Assembly: GCA_000934385.1 (NCBI GenBank)
Contig: KN880434.1
Span: 186,001-250,000, forward strand
DNA: 64,000 nucleotides
From: Cylindrobasidium torrendii FP15055 ss-10
Taxonomy: Eukaryota > Basidiomycota > Agaricomycetes > Agaricales > Physalacriaceae
Direction of reading: 5' to 3'
Shown here: piece by piece, positions 12,551 to 24,375 of the stretch
Layout of the letters: each line of letters starts with the position of its first letter
Numbering within the stretch: position 1 is the stretch's first letter
Notes under the pieces: generated by a model
Databases searched by the model: none
What the model saw: only the letters and a program-made list of their open reading frames with translations
What the model was told of the DNA's origin: nothing
Translations under genes and position numbers: made by a program

Positions 12551-15500
12551 TTATGCAGTTATCCTATATGTATGCCCAACCCTTCCATAGTACGTCTTAA
12601 CAGCTAAGCGAATTTCCGGGGACACGTCGCGCGCGAGCAGCTCCGTCACAAGGGGATACAGCGATTGCAAATAACGCTTGAACTGCATGTGCAATGAGCA
12701 TGCATAGAGGTAAAGCTGGGAGAGAACGCACATCTATCTCTTCAAACCGACAGAATGCAAACACAATCTCTGCTACAACCGGTGTCCATGCGATGATGTT
12801 TTTGCCTTGGCCATCTGACCGCAACTTGTTGAAATCCTCCAAAATCTCCGTGGACGTTCTGGCAAAGTCAGCATGCGCTTCCTTCGAGCGACGAGTACAC
12901 TCACTTCATCAAGTTAGGCATTACCTCCGCACGATTGTCAGGATATTCAAAGTAAACGCGGAACCAGACATGGATCAGCGTGGCCGCGCTTCCCGACTGC
13001 TGCTTGAGTAGGTTTGGGAGATGCTTCATAAAGCCTTGTGGTTGCTCGTAAGAGAGCCTCCCAAAGATGTATCAAAGATGCTACATACCAACTTTCCACA
13101 AGCCCGTTCTCAAATCCTTGTCTTCGTTGAAATCGCGTGCAAACTGGTAGCTGTGGGACAAGGCGTTCGCTAGCGACAAAACGTTTTCTGCCGGAATCGA
13201 CTTGAAGACCTTGTCATTCCGCAGGAGGTCGTTGACTGTCTCGATGAGTAGCAATTGCAGGACACATTTGACGATGATCTGTTTGAAGATGCGTCTTCGA
13301 TCGGCCGACGTTTGCGCGACCCGCATCGGTGACTCCGCGTTTGGCGACAGCGGTGCGGGTACGATAGTCTGTCCGCTGTTTTCTATTGGCAATGAGATCT
13401 GGGAAACAATGGGGGGGAGACGCTCTGTACCCTCTTGAAGATCGGCCGTAGCTGAGGGGTCTAATTCAAAACGCAAATTCTCATCGAAGAGAGAGTATGG
13501 TGTCGTCGTCTTGAACAAAGTAAGGAAAGTTCTGATCACTCTTTCCCATCGTGTTGAGCTGAGCTTTTGTGCATTGTTTTCGATGAGCTGCTGCAAACAT
13601 GATGTGCCGATATGCGACAGGGTATCGTTTTCTGTAAATTCGGCTTAGTGGTCAGATGCTATGAAGAGTATCGGCTGCTACCTTGACATATGCACACGCA
13701 AAGTAGATCCAAGAGACCGTCCAGCAAGCGTTCGAGGATTTCAAAGTAGTAGGTGTACAAGTCAATCACGTCGCGAAGTGCTTGGATCATTGTTGTCGAC
13801 AACCACACACTTTGATCTTCTTGCGTGTTGAAACGCGTCAGGTCTTGGGACGAGCGTAGCACAGAGAAGATAGGGAAGATAAGTTCCTGGCAGACGGTGT
13901 CCCAGAACTCGACAGGGTATGTCTTTCCGTACGTTTTCAACGTTGTGAACAGCGAGTCCAACGCCCTATAACACATGGTGAGCCCATAGAGCTTGTTGAC
14001 TTCTCGATAATACTCACAGCCGACGAACTTCAAGGTCCTCGCCGTTCATGATAATGTCGTAAAAGCCGAACAGTACTGGGTACCAGAACTTGATCATATT
14101 GTCGTCCAGATGGTCCTTTGACATATCCGGAGACCAGCCGCACTCTGGTCGTTCCAGCATAACCGGAATGACCCCACGCAGCATCGCTATTGCAAGCAGG
14201 CTGATTTTCTGGTACTTGCTGACCTTGCAGAACTCCGTTATGCACACGGTCAAGTCCGAGAAAGCACCATTCGTGACAATAGCTCCAAAGTGATCCTTGT
14301 TTAAGCGTGTCACGATCTCGAAGGCCGAATTGGCAATGCGCTCGGTAAGAACCCTTGATGCTGCCTGGAACACGCCAAACATCGTCCTCCAGCCTGATCG
14401 TATGTTCTGAACTTTTGCTTGGACCATCTGCGATAGACATTGCAAGACCTGCAAAATAGATTTAGACTCAATCTTAGAGGATTGCCCGTCACTGACCATA
14501 TCACGAATGTCAGGGTTAGCATTGTGGGTCATGGTGTACTCAAATGGTTTGAGAAAATCCTTTTGAAACTTGAAATGCGGCAACTCTTCCTTCTCCAAGA
14601 AACGCATCGCAAGCTGGCGCAGAGAGTCTAATGCAAAGAAACCGACGTGCGGGTTGTTGTGACAGCAAACCTATGGCCGTGAGCATTGTAAATATTCAAG
14701 TAAATGCAAAATACCTGGTTGAAATGGTCACCGAGTATGTCCCACATATTGTTCCACTCGATACGAATACGATTCATGTTGTAATATGAAATCTCGACTA
14801 GTTTTTGCAAGCTGAACAACCTCGGGTGCTGGGAAAGTCCTGATGACTGGATTTCTTCCCACGACACATCGCTGAGAGCGCGAACGAAAGCAACGATAGC
14901 CTCGCCAGAGAGGAAATGGCTAAGGGAGAAGACCATGTCCGCAGCCACAGTGATATGGGTCGACCGACTCTCGTTGACGAGCTCCTCGTTAGGAACCTTC
15001 TTAGTCTTCCTGGACGATAAGTCAGTGACAGCGATGGATGTGGTTGGCTGTAAATGCATACCCTTTCTTAGTGTCCGTGTCGCCACCTCCAATGAGTTGC
15101 ATACGCTCAAGTTGAGAGACACAGGTCAAAACTTCATGCCACGATCCCTTCAGATTATTCCCATCCGACACCGCAATGTCTAGCAGCGCCTTGATTGCCT
15201 CCATGTTTTTCGTCTTCATTTCACCAAGATTGTTAAGGAAAGTGAACTTCGCCAACGTGGTCACAAACGCATTTCTCTCAAGCTCGAGGTCGAAGAAGCA
15301 TACGACACGGATAGCGCTCTTGAAACCATCCAAACACAGCTCTACGATCTCCATGTCGTCTGTCTCCTGCAACGGGCCCGAGAGTCCCGCAAGAAAGGCG
15401 ATCCATCCAACCTCGAACATTGGGCGGACGTGCACATAATGAGAGGCGCTGAAAAAGGTGTCGACACTTCTTGAACGTTGCGACCTCATCATGGTGCGGA

Positions 15501-18500
15501 AGAGAGCCTATGTTGTTTCTTAAGCACCGTGTTCTGTGCTCGTTCTTCTGTCACTAACCTCCGTTTTATTGGCCATACCACTCGTTTGCAACACATACGC
15601 TTCCTTCTGCAAGTCGCGGCCTACACTCGCAAGAGCGCCAGCTATACCTGGAGCAATTGGCGCAGGACCTATCTGCTCCACTTCATCCTGCATTCGGATT
15701 TCGTTGTTTGCAATCTCGTCGAAAATAGCATCCATGAAGTCCTCTGGAAGGTTCTGCCCATCGTTTATACCGCGGTTATTCCTAGTGAAATCTTGCTTCG
15801 TCATCCGCTTCTTGACTTGCGGGTTGTGCTGGTCTGTATTAAGCATGATTGTGGAGAAAGCGAGAACATAGGCGGTATCTACGCGAGCGTTAAGTCAATT
15901 ACGGCACGGTTTTCCTAGGATACTTACCAGCATTCGCGAATGGTGTTGAAGCATTACACGCAATATAGCGATCAGCGAATTTAAGAACATAACGGTCAAT
16001 CTTCTGCGCTTCACCGGGCAGGCGGAATTTCTGCAGGAAAGTGCGCAAAGCATCGACAAACGACATATCTCGAAAGTTCATCGAGTCTACAAAGGCATGC
16101 ATGATGGCGATGTTCTCAGCATCACTGATAATTGAATGAGAAAAACCCAGTTTTAATAGTAAACGGAGGCATACCCTTCACCAAGATACTCGCCGATCAT
16201 CGCCTTGCTAAGCCCATCCGTATTCAAGAGGAATGTAGCGATATCTTGGGGGGATCGACTAGCGATGAAGCCGCTTTCAAGGAGAAATTGTATTCCCTAC
16301 AGATTTGTGAGTACCATCGATGCCCCAAAAAAGGTTATGCGTACTTTCTTCGGTTTGAAGTTGAATTTCTTCAAACCCTCCAACAGCGTCGTCTTTCTTT
16401 GTTTGGCATTCTCAAAACGGCCAGGGTCGTCGGTGATATCTGGCGTCTGCGTGCGAAGGTTGTCGGTGCTAGCGCCTACCGTTGAGAGACGGTCGAAAGA
16501 TGCATCCGCGTTCATAGAATCGCTTCTTTGGAGTTCAGAAGGTCGCACGCCGGGCGAGACTGGGTTAGGATGGGTGTCCTCTAGTTTTCCGGCAGATGTG
16601 CCCCAAGAAACGAATGAGCGCAATACAGTCACCAGACATTCTAGAGCTTGGCGGCGGAGCTGGCTCTCAGATTGCCCTAGGTTGCTGCTGTCCATGGACC
16701 CAGGTACTGTCGTTGGCGAGGTGTTGAGAGATGGACCCGTAGTTGGAGTATTCGCTTTCGTGGTTGGCTGCGTCGCAGGGCTTTGGGGCTCTGTGGGAGG
16801 TTTCTGCCCTGGCATAGCAGGAGTCGCGCTGATCTTGGAGACAATGTCCATTATGCTGTGAACAATATCGTCAGTGGGGATCTCGGGGGTGAGGAGAACG
16901 TGGGCATACTGTTCATAGATGTTGTCTGTCGCGTCGCTGTCGCAGTCGTAATTCAGGTAAATTTCAACAAGGGCTTGCGGATCCTGACAGAGGCGGGAGA
17001 CCATCCCTAAAATGACCGCCTTCTGCTTCAATGTTGATGTCTTCATTTCTAGGATGGGGAAAAATATCTCGTGCATCAGGACTTCAATCTCTTTCTACGG
17101 ACAAGTTAGAGACTGTAGTCTTAGGGCAAACGGCACGCACCTTGAGCTTTGTGCGCATCCCCGACAACACACGCCAGAATATCTCAACACTGAGGTCGAA
17201 AACCTGCGGCACAGGGCTGACAGCATTGCGACTGAGGCTGAGACAAAGCCACTGGTTGATTGCTTGGACAAATGATGTCGCCTCCTTCGTAGAATTTGAG
17301 TAGACTATGGAAGACGGATCTATGAACAGAGGCATGTACGAATTGACCAGAGTGAGGATGATGTGCAAGGAGAGTAACTTTGAGCGCATTGCATGGGACT
17401 TGAGGTCGCGCTCACTAGCCTTGGTCAGCGACGAGCATGAAGATTGGGCGGTCCTGAACATACCTCTCCGTGTTCAGCGGGTTCATCGTGAGGCGGCACA
17501 TAGATCGGAATACAAGGTATGCGTCCTTGATGAACAGGTCATTGAGTGTCATACCAACTTGAATGTGATCGTCGGCGCCGAGGTCCTCTGTGGCTTCTGT
17601 GATAGAGCTGGAGCGAGTGAGCTGACTAACTAAAGCAATTGTGAAAATATGACGGACTGGACATGCGCGGCCCCATTGGCGGAATTGCTTGGTCCGTTCG
17701 TCTCAAGAGGGGGAACTTCTGAGGGCGCGTCCGAGAACGATGCGCTCGTTGAAGACGACGCGCCATGGGCAGGTAGACTGACAACAGATGCTCGTGATGC
17801 TGAGCTTGGAATACTGCCATCTCTATGCATCGAGCCAGTAGGAGTGCTCGGACGTGGCTCTCCTCCGACCTTGCATCGCGAAAAGACATGATTTACCATC
17901 TGAGTGAGGCCCCCCTGCGCGACCATTTGGTTGATAGGATCCGTACTGAGCAAGAATATGTTGTACACGGTACGAATGGCCTTGAGAAGCGAGGAATGAT
18001 GGACCAGGACCGTCGGCGAAAGGACGAGCGAAAGTAGCGCTTTGACTATTTGCAATGACACGGATTCCGGTGTGGTTTCCAGATGACAGGCCGTGATTGT
18101 CTGAACGACAAGGTCAACAAGAGTCTCTTGTGTCTGCTCGGGGTGAGGGGCAGAAGTTGTGCCTGCCCGCGGCGATGGCGGCGGTGAAGCAAATGTAGGT
18201 TGGGAGGCGTCGACGAAGAATGAGTAGGAGATGAGCTTGGAGATGCAGTCAAGACTGGCAATCATCAACTTCTCGTTCTTCGTTTCGCAGGCCAATCGGA
18301 GTGGTTCGAATATCTCGCGCTGTCTATCCCCACCCTCTCCGGCGCGTATCATCTCAAGTGCCTTCTGAGTACTTTCGCGCAAGGGTGCTGACCTCTTTGC
18401 TTCCTTCGACGATGCGATTGTTTCCAGTGCAGATGTAATGAGCACAATAGATACGGTGTGTCCTTTTGAGAGCGTGAGAGAGCGGCGGTGGGTGGGCGCA

Positions 18501-18946
18501 GTGGGTGTTTGGCCAGAGGACGCGGCCTGTGTAGGGAGAGATGTTGCCTCTGGTTCCAATGCAACAGGCGCGCTTTCGGACAGTGCTGGTTTACTGGGCA
18601 CATGGGGCGGGACATCCTCGCTTGGTTCCGTATCCTCTATCCCATCTGCAGGCTCCGTTGGTGGTTCGGTGAGGGTGACCGCCGCGTCCAGTTCCGCTGG
18701 TTCCTCGGGCGATGCTGGGGCCTGCAAATCCACCGTGTCGGCATTCTCATCGTCATTGGGCTGCGCGCCTTCAAGGTTCAGTACGTCTTCTGGGGGGAGC
18801 TCCTCGGCGTTGTTGTCCGCAGTGCCATTCAGCGTTACTCTGGTAGACGTGTCCTGGCCATGATTAGGCGACGTCGGTCGGGAAGGCGAGGATTCTGCTT
18901 CCGTTTCGAGTCGAGGAGCGTCTCCGTTGTGGTCGCTCGCCGCCAT
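12551..18946 (-). CDS. SEC7: Arf guanine-nucleotide exchange factor, Sec7/BIG family
   Basis: About 1,850 residues. Order: acidic Pro/Ser-rich N-terminus, DCB and HUS helical regions (about 17.0-18.4 kb), Sec7 domain (about 15.5-16.4 kb), then HDS helical repeats to the end. The Sec7 domain has KPKKGIQFL, the glutamic-finger motif [14 protein letters not shown] with its catalytic Glu, and [14 protein letters not shown]. It should activate Arf at the trans-Golgi for vesicle budding. The last exon (12551 to about 12675) restores the family ending [11 protein letters not shown]...[11 protein letters not shown]; reading on without that intron would give an unrelated tail. I chose the ATG at 18946 (MAASDHNGD); an in-frame ATG at 19027 would leave only 33 bases to the divergent gene. 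About 15 introns. Confidence 0.9.
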
Positions 18947-19059
18947 CGTAGATGACGAGCCAGTGAAGGATCCCAGTGTGAAATGGCAAGTGGTCGAAGA
19001 GTGATCTCGGGTATGTGGCTGTGTCAAAATTGTAATTGCTCTTTGCCTGTCCCACCATC
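18947..19059. promoter_or_regulatory. Shared divergent promoter of SEC7 and deoxyhypusine synthase
   Basis: Only 113 bases separate the two start codons (33 if the upstream SEC7 ATG is used). Both transcription starts and leaders must fit here or overlap. I see no clear TATA element, as is usual for housekeeping bidirectional promoters. Confidence 0.55.
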
Positions 19060-20387
19060 ATGTCTGTCCCTACTGGCGGTGTTCCTTCTGCTGCCTCTGC
19101 TGCCGTGCTCCAGGCCTCTGAACCCATCTCTACCGATGCCGTGCCCGTGCAGGGTCCCAACTTCGAAAAGCCCTTCTCGTTGCAGGATTTCATCTCGAGT
19201 TACGAGACCATTGGCTTCCAAGCAAACAGTTTGGGCCGTGCGATTGACATCGTGAACAAAATGGTGCGTTTCATCATTGTCCAGAAGGACCGCTCTCATA
19301 TTCGTAGCGTAAATGGAGGCTATCCGACGAACCTGTAGCCGACGATGAAGACGAAGATCTCAAAACGCACGAGAGTCGAAGTCAAGTCAAATGCAATGTC
19401 TTTCTTGGCTACACTTCAAATCTCATCTCCTCCGGTCTACGCGAGCTCATCCTCTACCTTGTCAAATACAAACATGTCTCCGCTCTTGTCACCACTGCCG
19501 GCGGTATCGAAGAGGATTTCATCAAGTGCTTGGGCAAGACTTACCTCGCCGACTTCCACATGGACGGTGCTGACCTTCGCCGCCGTGGCATGAACCGCAT
19601 CGGTAACCTCATCGTCCCAAACGACAACTACTGCAAATTTGAGGATTGGCTCATGCCCATTCTCGATACCATGCTTGCCGAACAGAAGGAGACTGGCCAG
19701 GTCTGGACGCCCAGTACTTTCATCCACCGTCTGGGAAAAGAAATTAACAATGAGGAGTCTGTGTACTACTGGGCTTATAAAGTGAATATACACATTTACT
19801 TCGAAACGCGTTCTAAGACGGTTTGGACCAGAACAATATCCCAGTATTCTGTCCAGCATTGACGGACGGGTCTTTGGGAGACATGCTCTACTTCCACTCA
19901 TTCAAAAGCCCAGGTCTCGTTGTAGACATTGTACAAGACATCCGCAATCTGAACGAGCTTGCCAGAAAGTCACGCAAAGCAGGTATGATCATCCTGGGAG
20001 GTGGCGTCTGCAAGCACCAAATCGCAAATGCAATGCTCATCGTAAGTGATTTTTCTTCTAACCCGAAAGATATACTAACATTCCGTCAGAGAAATGGGGC
20101 GGACTATTCTGTATATATTGTATGCTCTCCTCCCATACTCGGTTTTCTATTGACCTCTCCTTGTAGAATACTGGACAAGAATTCGATGGCTCGGATTCAG
20201 GCGCTCGCCCTGAAGAGGCTATCTCATGGGGCAAGATAAAAGCAGGCTCAGAGTCTGTCAAGGTAAGCCATCGCAACCTTAGCGTTGATCAGTAACATTT
20301 AAAGATTCATAGGTATTTGCCGATGCGACCTTGGTCTTCCCACTCCTGGTTGCCGGTACCTTTGCCAAAGAGCACGTTGAGAAATGA
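19060..20387 (+). CDS. DYS1: Deoxyhypusine synthase
   Basis: NAD-dependent transfer of the aminobutyl group of spermidine onto a lysine of eIF5A, the first step of hypusine formation. Conserved blocks are continuous once introns are removed: [76 protein letters not shown], and EAISWGKIK with the active-site Lys. The first intron follows IVNKM and the second exon begins [15 protein letters not shown], matching the family acidic loop. Six or more short introns, about 365 residues, near the family length. It ends with FAKEHVEK. Confidence 0.94.
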
Positions 20388-20555
20388 ATTGATGGGGCAT
20401 GGTGATGCATGTATAGACTAAATACACAGACTGTAGCATAATAAAAAGAAAAAGAGCAACAGAGCAAGAACCGTGAAGCAGTATAAACATTGTGGAAATG
20501 TCACTGAGAATCGGCCCGATTACCGAGTGGCATTGCGCGGTGCATAGGTTGGCAC

Positions 20556-21554
20556 TTATTGCGTTTCGATCTCTCTGGACCACACCAGCAGGTCATCTCT
20601 AAGTAGGTTGAGGATAGTGAGGGCATCCTTTGTTGTAGATTCGATAACCGGGGAACCAGTAGCATCGCGTTTGAATGTCGCCACGGCATCATCCAATGCA
20701 CTCTTCGCGAGATGACATGCGCGCTCGGGGCTGTTCTGCAAGTCGTGAAAGAATACAGCGAAATTGAGCGCAACTCCAAGCCTTGTCGGGTGGGACGCAT
20801 CTAGCACAGACAACGCGTGCATGTACGCCCCTTTGTATGCTACCAAACTATCGAAGCCAATGAGTGATCAATAGTATCGGCGTTCTCTGGGAGGAAACCG
20901 ACCTTTTCTCGGAATATTCGTTCCTCTCCTTTTGTGTCACAAATTCTGCGAGGTAGCGATAATAGTCACCCTTCCTGAAGGGAGTGTAAGCTCCATCGCT
21001 AATTGCCATGGGTAAAGGCCACTTACATCTTCAAATAAAACACCCTCGCCTCTCCAGGCTTCGACCCCGGTATGAGCTTCTTATCTAACAGGATGACCGC
21101 GTCCTTGCACACATCCGCCAGTTCACCCTCAATCTTCTCGCGCTGCCCCTGTATCAACCTAATCTGGCGCTTCATATGTGGTGCACGGCTCGACTGAATC
21201 TTCTCTAATGTATCGACGATTCGCCATGAATTCCGGAAGACATTCGTCTTGTTCTTGTACGCAACCGCAAGAAGATTGCGTTCGTCGAGTGTGAGGGATG
21301 CGCCATACTGGTGAATAATCCTCTTCAGTTGGGCGAGTACATCTGGGTGAGATCCAGAATAAGAACTCGAGGATCTTTCCATAGTGTAGTACGCACCATC
21401 GTGTCTCCCCGCCTCACTTGCGAGCTCTGCGATGAAAAACATCTGTGTGCGGCTGGTCGATCCATGTTGGTTGGCAAAATCCGCTACCTGGAAGGGTGAT
21501 GAGCTCTGGCACTGATAATGCAGTCAAGCGAGGGAGAAGGCATACAGGACTCAT
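20556..21554 (-). CDS. Divergent 14-3-3 protein
   Basis: Phosphopeptide-binding dimer. The helices follow the family (NLLAVAYKNKTNVFRNSWR; GDYYRYLAEF; HPTRLGVALNFAVFFHDL), and of the phosphate pocket the Lys of AYKN, the Arg of VFRN and the Arg-Tyr of YRYLAE are kept. It departs from the norm in places: NFSVFYYE is NFAVFFHD, one Arg of the GARRSSWR segment is Phe, and the tail motif LWTSD reads LVWSREIE. I start at the ATG at 21554, with a first intron right after MSP; that joins VADFANQHGSTSRTQMFFIAELA to the first helix. Without it, the ATG at 21442 would trim helix 1. About 255 residues, four or five exons. It looks like a paralogue, not the canonical housekeeping 14-3-3. Confidence 0.82.
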
Positions 21555-21607
21555 TGTATGACGGAAAGGAAGGTGACGCAAAACCCTCCACCTCACCTCG
21601 TTGCAGC

Positions 21608-21613
21608 TTTATA
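21608..21613 (-). promoter_or_regulatory. TATA-like element upstream of the 14-3-3 gene
   Basis: TATAAA on the minus strand, 54 bases upstream of the ATG at 21554. This supports that start over the internal ATG at 21442. Confidence 0.4.
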
Positions 21614-21849
21614 TGTCTTCGCCGCGCCTCGTTTTCCTCTCGTCAGTCGTTGCCCTAACCCACCCAAACGGAGCAGATGACCATGCTATTCAGGTGAAGG
21701 TGTCGAGGGCCGCGCGCAATGCACGATGAGTGCTCGGCACGGGGGCATTTCAAACGAACATTGAAATAATCCCCTTCATAATAATCGACGGTCCCTATGT
21801 ACTTACTAAACTAAATTATAGCGTGTCGATGTAGTCCTCCCGGTGCCGT

Positions 21850-24081
21850 CTACAAATCCTTGATAAACTTCCTGAAGGTAGTGCTCAAGAGCTTCGCTGC
21901 TCGCTTGAAGTCCTCCTCCTATCACAAGAATGAGTATGGTTTGGATTGCAATGAGATGGACGCACAGTGGTTGAGCTGAACGACAGGCGGAAGTGTCCAT
22001 CCCCGTGCATGTCGTCTGTGACAGGCGTGGCAGAGAAATATAAACCTGTTTACGTCGTGTTAACATCGTGCGCTCGGTGGAATGGTCGTGTATAGACGCA
22101 CCAGGCCCGAGCAGTACACCAGCCTCGGCGACAGCAACCCAGAGATTGGTCTCAAGTTGCTTGATACCAATCTTCGCTGACGGTGAGCCAGGTGGAACGA
22201 AGTCCTCAAGGTGTAGTTTCAACTATTGACAGTGAGGACAGCAGCTATTATCGAGGAGTGTAGAGCGCCTACCCAGACGAACATCCCTGAGGAGGGTGGG
22301 ACAAACGAGAAAATCGGCCTGCCGTCCTGTGCGGAATGCTTCTCGCTGAATGCGGAAGCACGCTTGAACGATACATTATACACCTGGGAGCCGTTTCTGA
22401 AGCCGCTAGTCCCAATAGAGAGGTCAAGGTGGAATTCATCCGCTAACGAATCGATGAGGAAATCACGGCGATGCTTATACTGCAGACGCAGAGCTGTCGC
22501 GTATCAGATGCTGCGAAGTTGTGCATCGACATCGGAGACTGACCTTGGAGCCATCTAATGTAGCCATCATACTGCCAATGGGTCAAGAGAGACGCTACCA
22601 TTGCCTGGTCGACGACCGTCAGTCTAGCTGAATGGCGCAGCGAACGCTGGGAGTACCTGTCCAAATCCACAGGGTGATTGTGTCGTCGTCTCACCAGCGC
22701 GCTCCAACCGTTCTGCGAACAAAGGGTTGCATGTAAACCAACCGAGGCGACATCCTGGAGCGATTGTCTATAACGAGTTTACTATACAACTCTGGATCAA
22801 GGTCTGTGACCGACCTTGGAGAAGGTGTCGAGGCGAATGACGCGGCCCTGATAGTCGAACTTGACAAAGCTGGGTGCGAGCGATGCTATGAATTTCTCTG
22901 CATCATGTTCTTCACGCGAATCGACGCGCGCATCTCTAGGCACATACTCCCCTTGTTGCAAGAAGTAGTAAGGATCGTCTTCGACAATGATAATGTCTAC
23001 GAAGCTTTCTCAGCGAACTGTTTTATGAGATGTGGCGAGTCGTACCGTATTCAACGCAGATATCGTAGATGGCTTTCTTTCGTTCGGCCCCCATTGTCTA
23101 TGGAATGTTAGCCATGGAAAATATCGATTGATTTGGAGTTGCTCACAGCGCCAGTGGGGTTCTGACCTACAGGGACAGTGTACATGACATGAGGACTTTA
23201 GAATAGTCAGCGAGGATGGACGCCTTCGAGGGGGCGATATTGACCGTTTGATTCCACGAGCGCTTTCATCCCAACCCTCGAGGACTTCACGGAGGGATAT
23301 AGCACTCATGCCCTCGCCATCCATTCCGATAGGAACAGGCTTCAGGTTGTACGGACGCGCACCCTAGACATGTCTTAATGTAGGCTTAAATCGAAGATAA
23401 AGAATGGCACTCACGGCAAGGGCACTGGGGTAGGTCCATTCTGAAACCAAAAAGCCTTCACCCGGGTTGAAGAGGGTCTGAACGACACGAGCCCAACCCT
23501 CGGTGTTACCGACAGAGACAAGCGTTGTCCAGTCACTATACGCAGGTTGGTAGACATTGGCGCTGAATTCACGGATGGCTTTCGCAAGGTGAGGATCCCC
23601 AGTAGCAGGACCTGGGGTAAGAAGTTGAGTATGGCGCAGCTACTGATGAATCATAATTCGCACCGTACTGGAGCAGGGCCGCTAGACTCAGTCCGCCCGG
23701 GACGTCGGGGAGCTTGCTGACGCTGACGGTGTCGGTCTTAGTCTTATCGGCGACGCCGAAGAGCTTCCAGAGCCAGGAGAACGAGGTAGAAGACGACGAG
23801 GAGGATAAGGGGAAAGAGTCGTGAACCAGAAGGTCTCCAGACAGTTTGGCGAAGGGGAAATAGTCTGTGGGAGGGGTCCCTTTGATATGTTTGAGTCAAC
23901 AACATGTACGACAACGCTCAACGACGGGGGGGAATATACCTCCTGCCATGCTGATGATCCCAGGCTTCTGCATGTATTTCTGGAGACCCTTGAGCGGGGA
24001 AAGCTCGCGGTTCTTGGCGACATCTGAGAGATGGTGCGAGAGGTCGATGGATCCGCCGTATTTCTCAGAGTGTGTCGACAT
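21850..24081 (-). CDS. Aromatic / 2-aminoadipate aminotransferase (Aro8-like, PLP fold type I)
   Basis: Transfers the amino group of aromatic amino acids, kynurenine or 2-aminoadipate to 2-oxoglutarate. Visible blocks: N-terminal ISMAGGIP, LLQYGPATGDPHL, VSVGNTEGW, YTVPVGQNPTGAT, IIVEDDPYY, the PLP-binding Lys in RLDTFSKTIAPGCRLGW, and a late GHFRLSFS whose Arg should bind the substrate carboxylate. The final exon, read after an intron at about 21905-21960, is EEDFKRAAKLLSTTFRKF and ends at 21850, the usual helical end of the family. About nine introns and roughly 570 residues, slightly longer than yeast Aro8 because of a Ser-rich insert near residue 70. Substrate choice within the family is not determined. 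Confidence 0.87.
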
Positions 24082-24375
24082 GATGGACGAAGGCAAGCAA
24101 GGCCAACGCTGACTGAGCAAGCATATATAGCCGGACTCAGCGCTATCACGCAAGATAACAAGCCGTCGGCATAAGTGTATGCGTTCTTGTGCCTATCTAA
24201 TCCGTGGGCGTAGGCAAGGCTGAAAGAAACAAGTGGAAAAGACTAGTCATCTGCCAGAAATACAAGTGCCACCATCCCCAAGACGAGTAAAAACGCAAGT
24301 GGAAGTGTTGATGGTGACACTGTTCGACGATCGCCGCCACCCAACATATTTAATTCGCACGCTTCTCCTACCACG

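Noticed and set aside
18438..18955. Plus-strand frames of 141 and 155 codons inside SEC7
   Set aside because: They overlap the Pro/Glu-rich N-terminal exon of SEC7, which has the better coding signal; the products are repeat-like Ser/Gly or Arg-rich strings.
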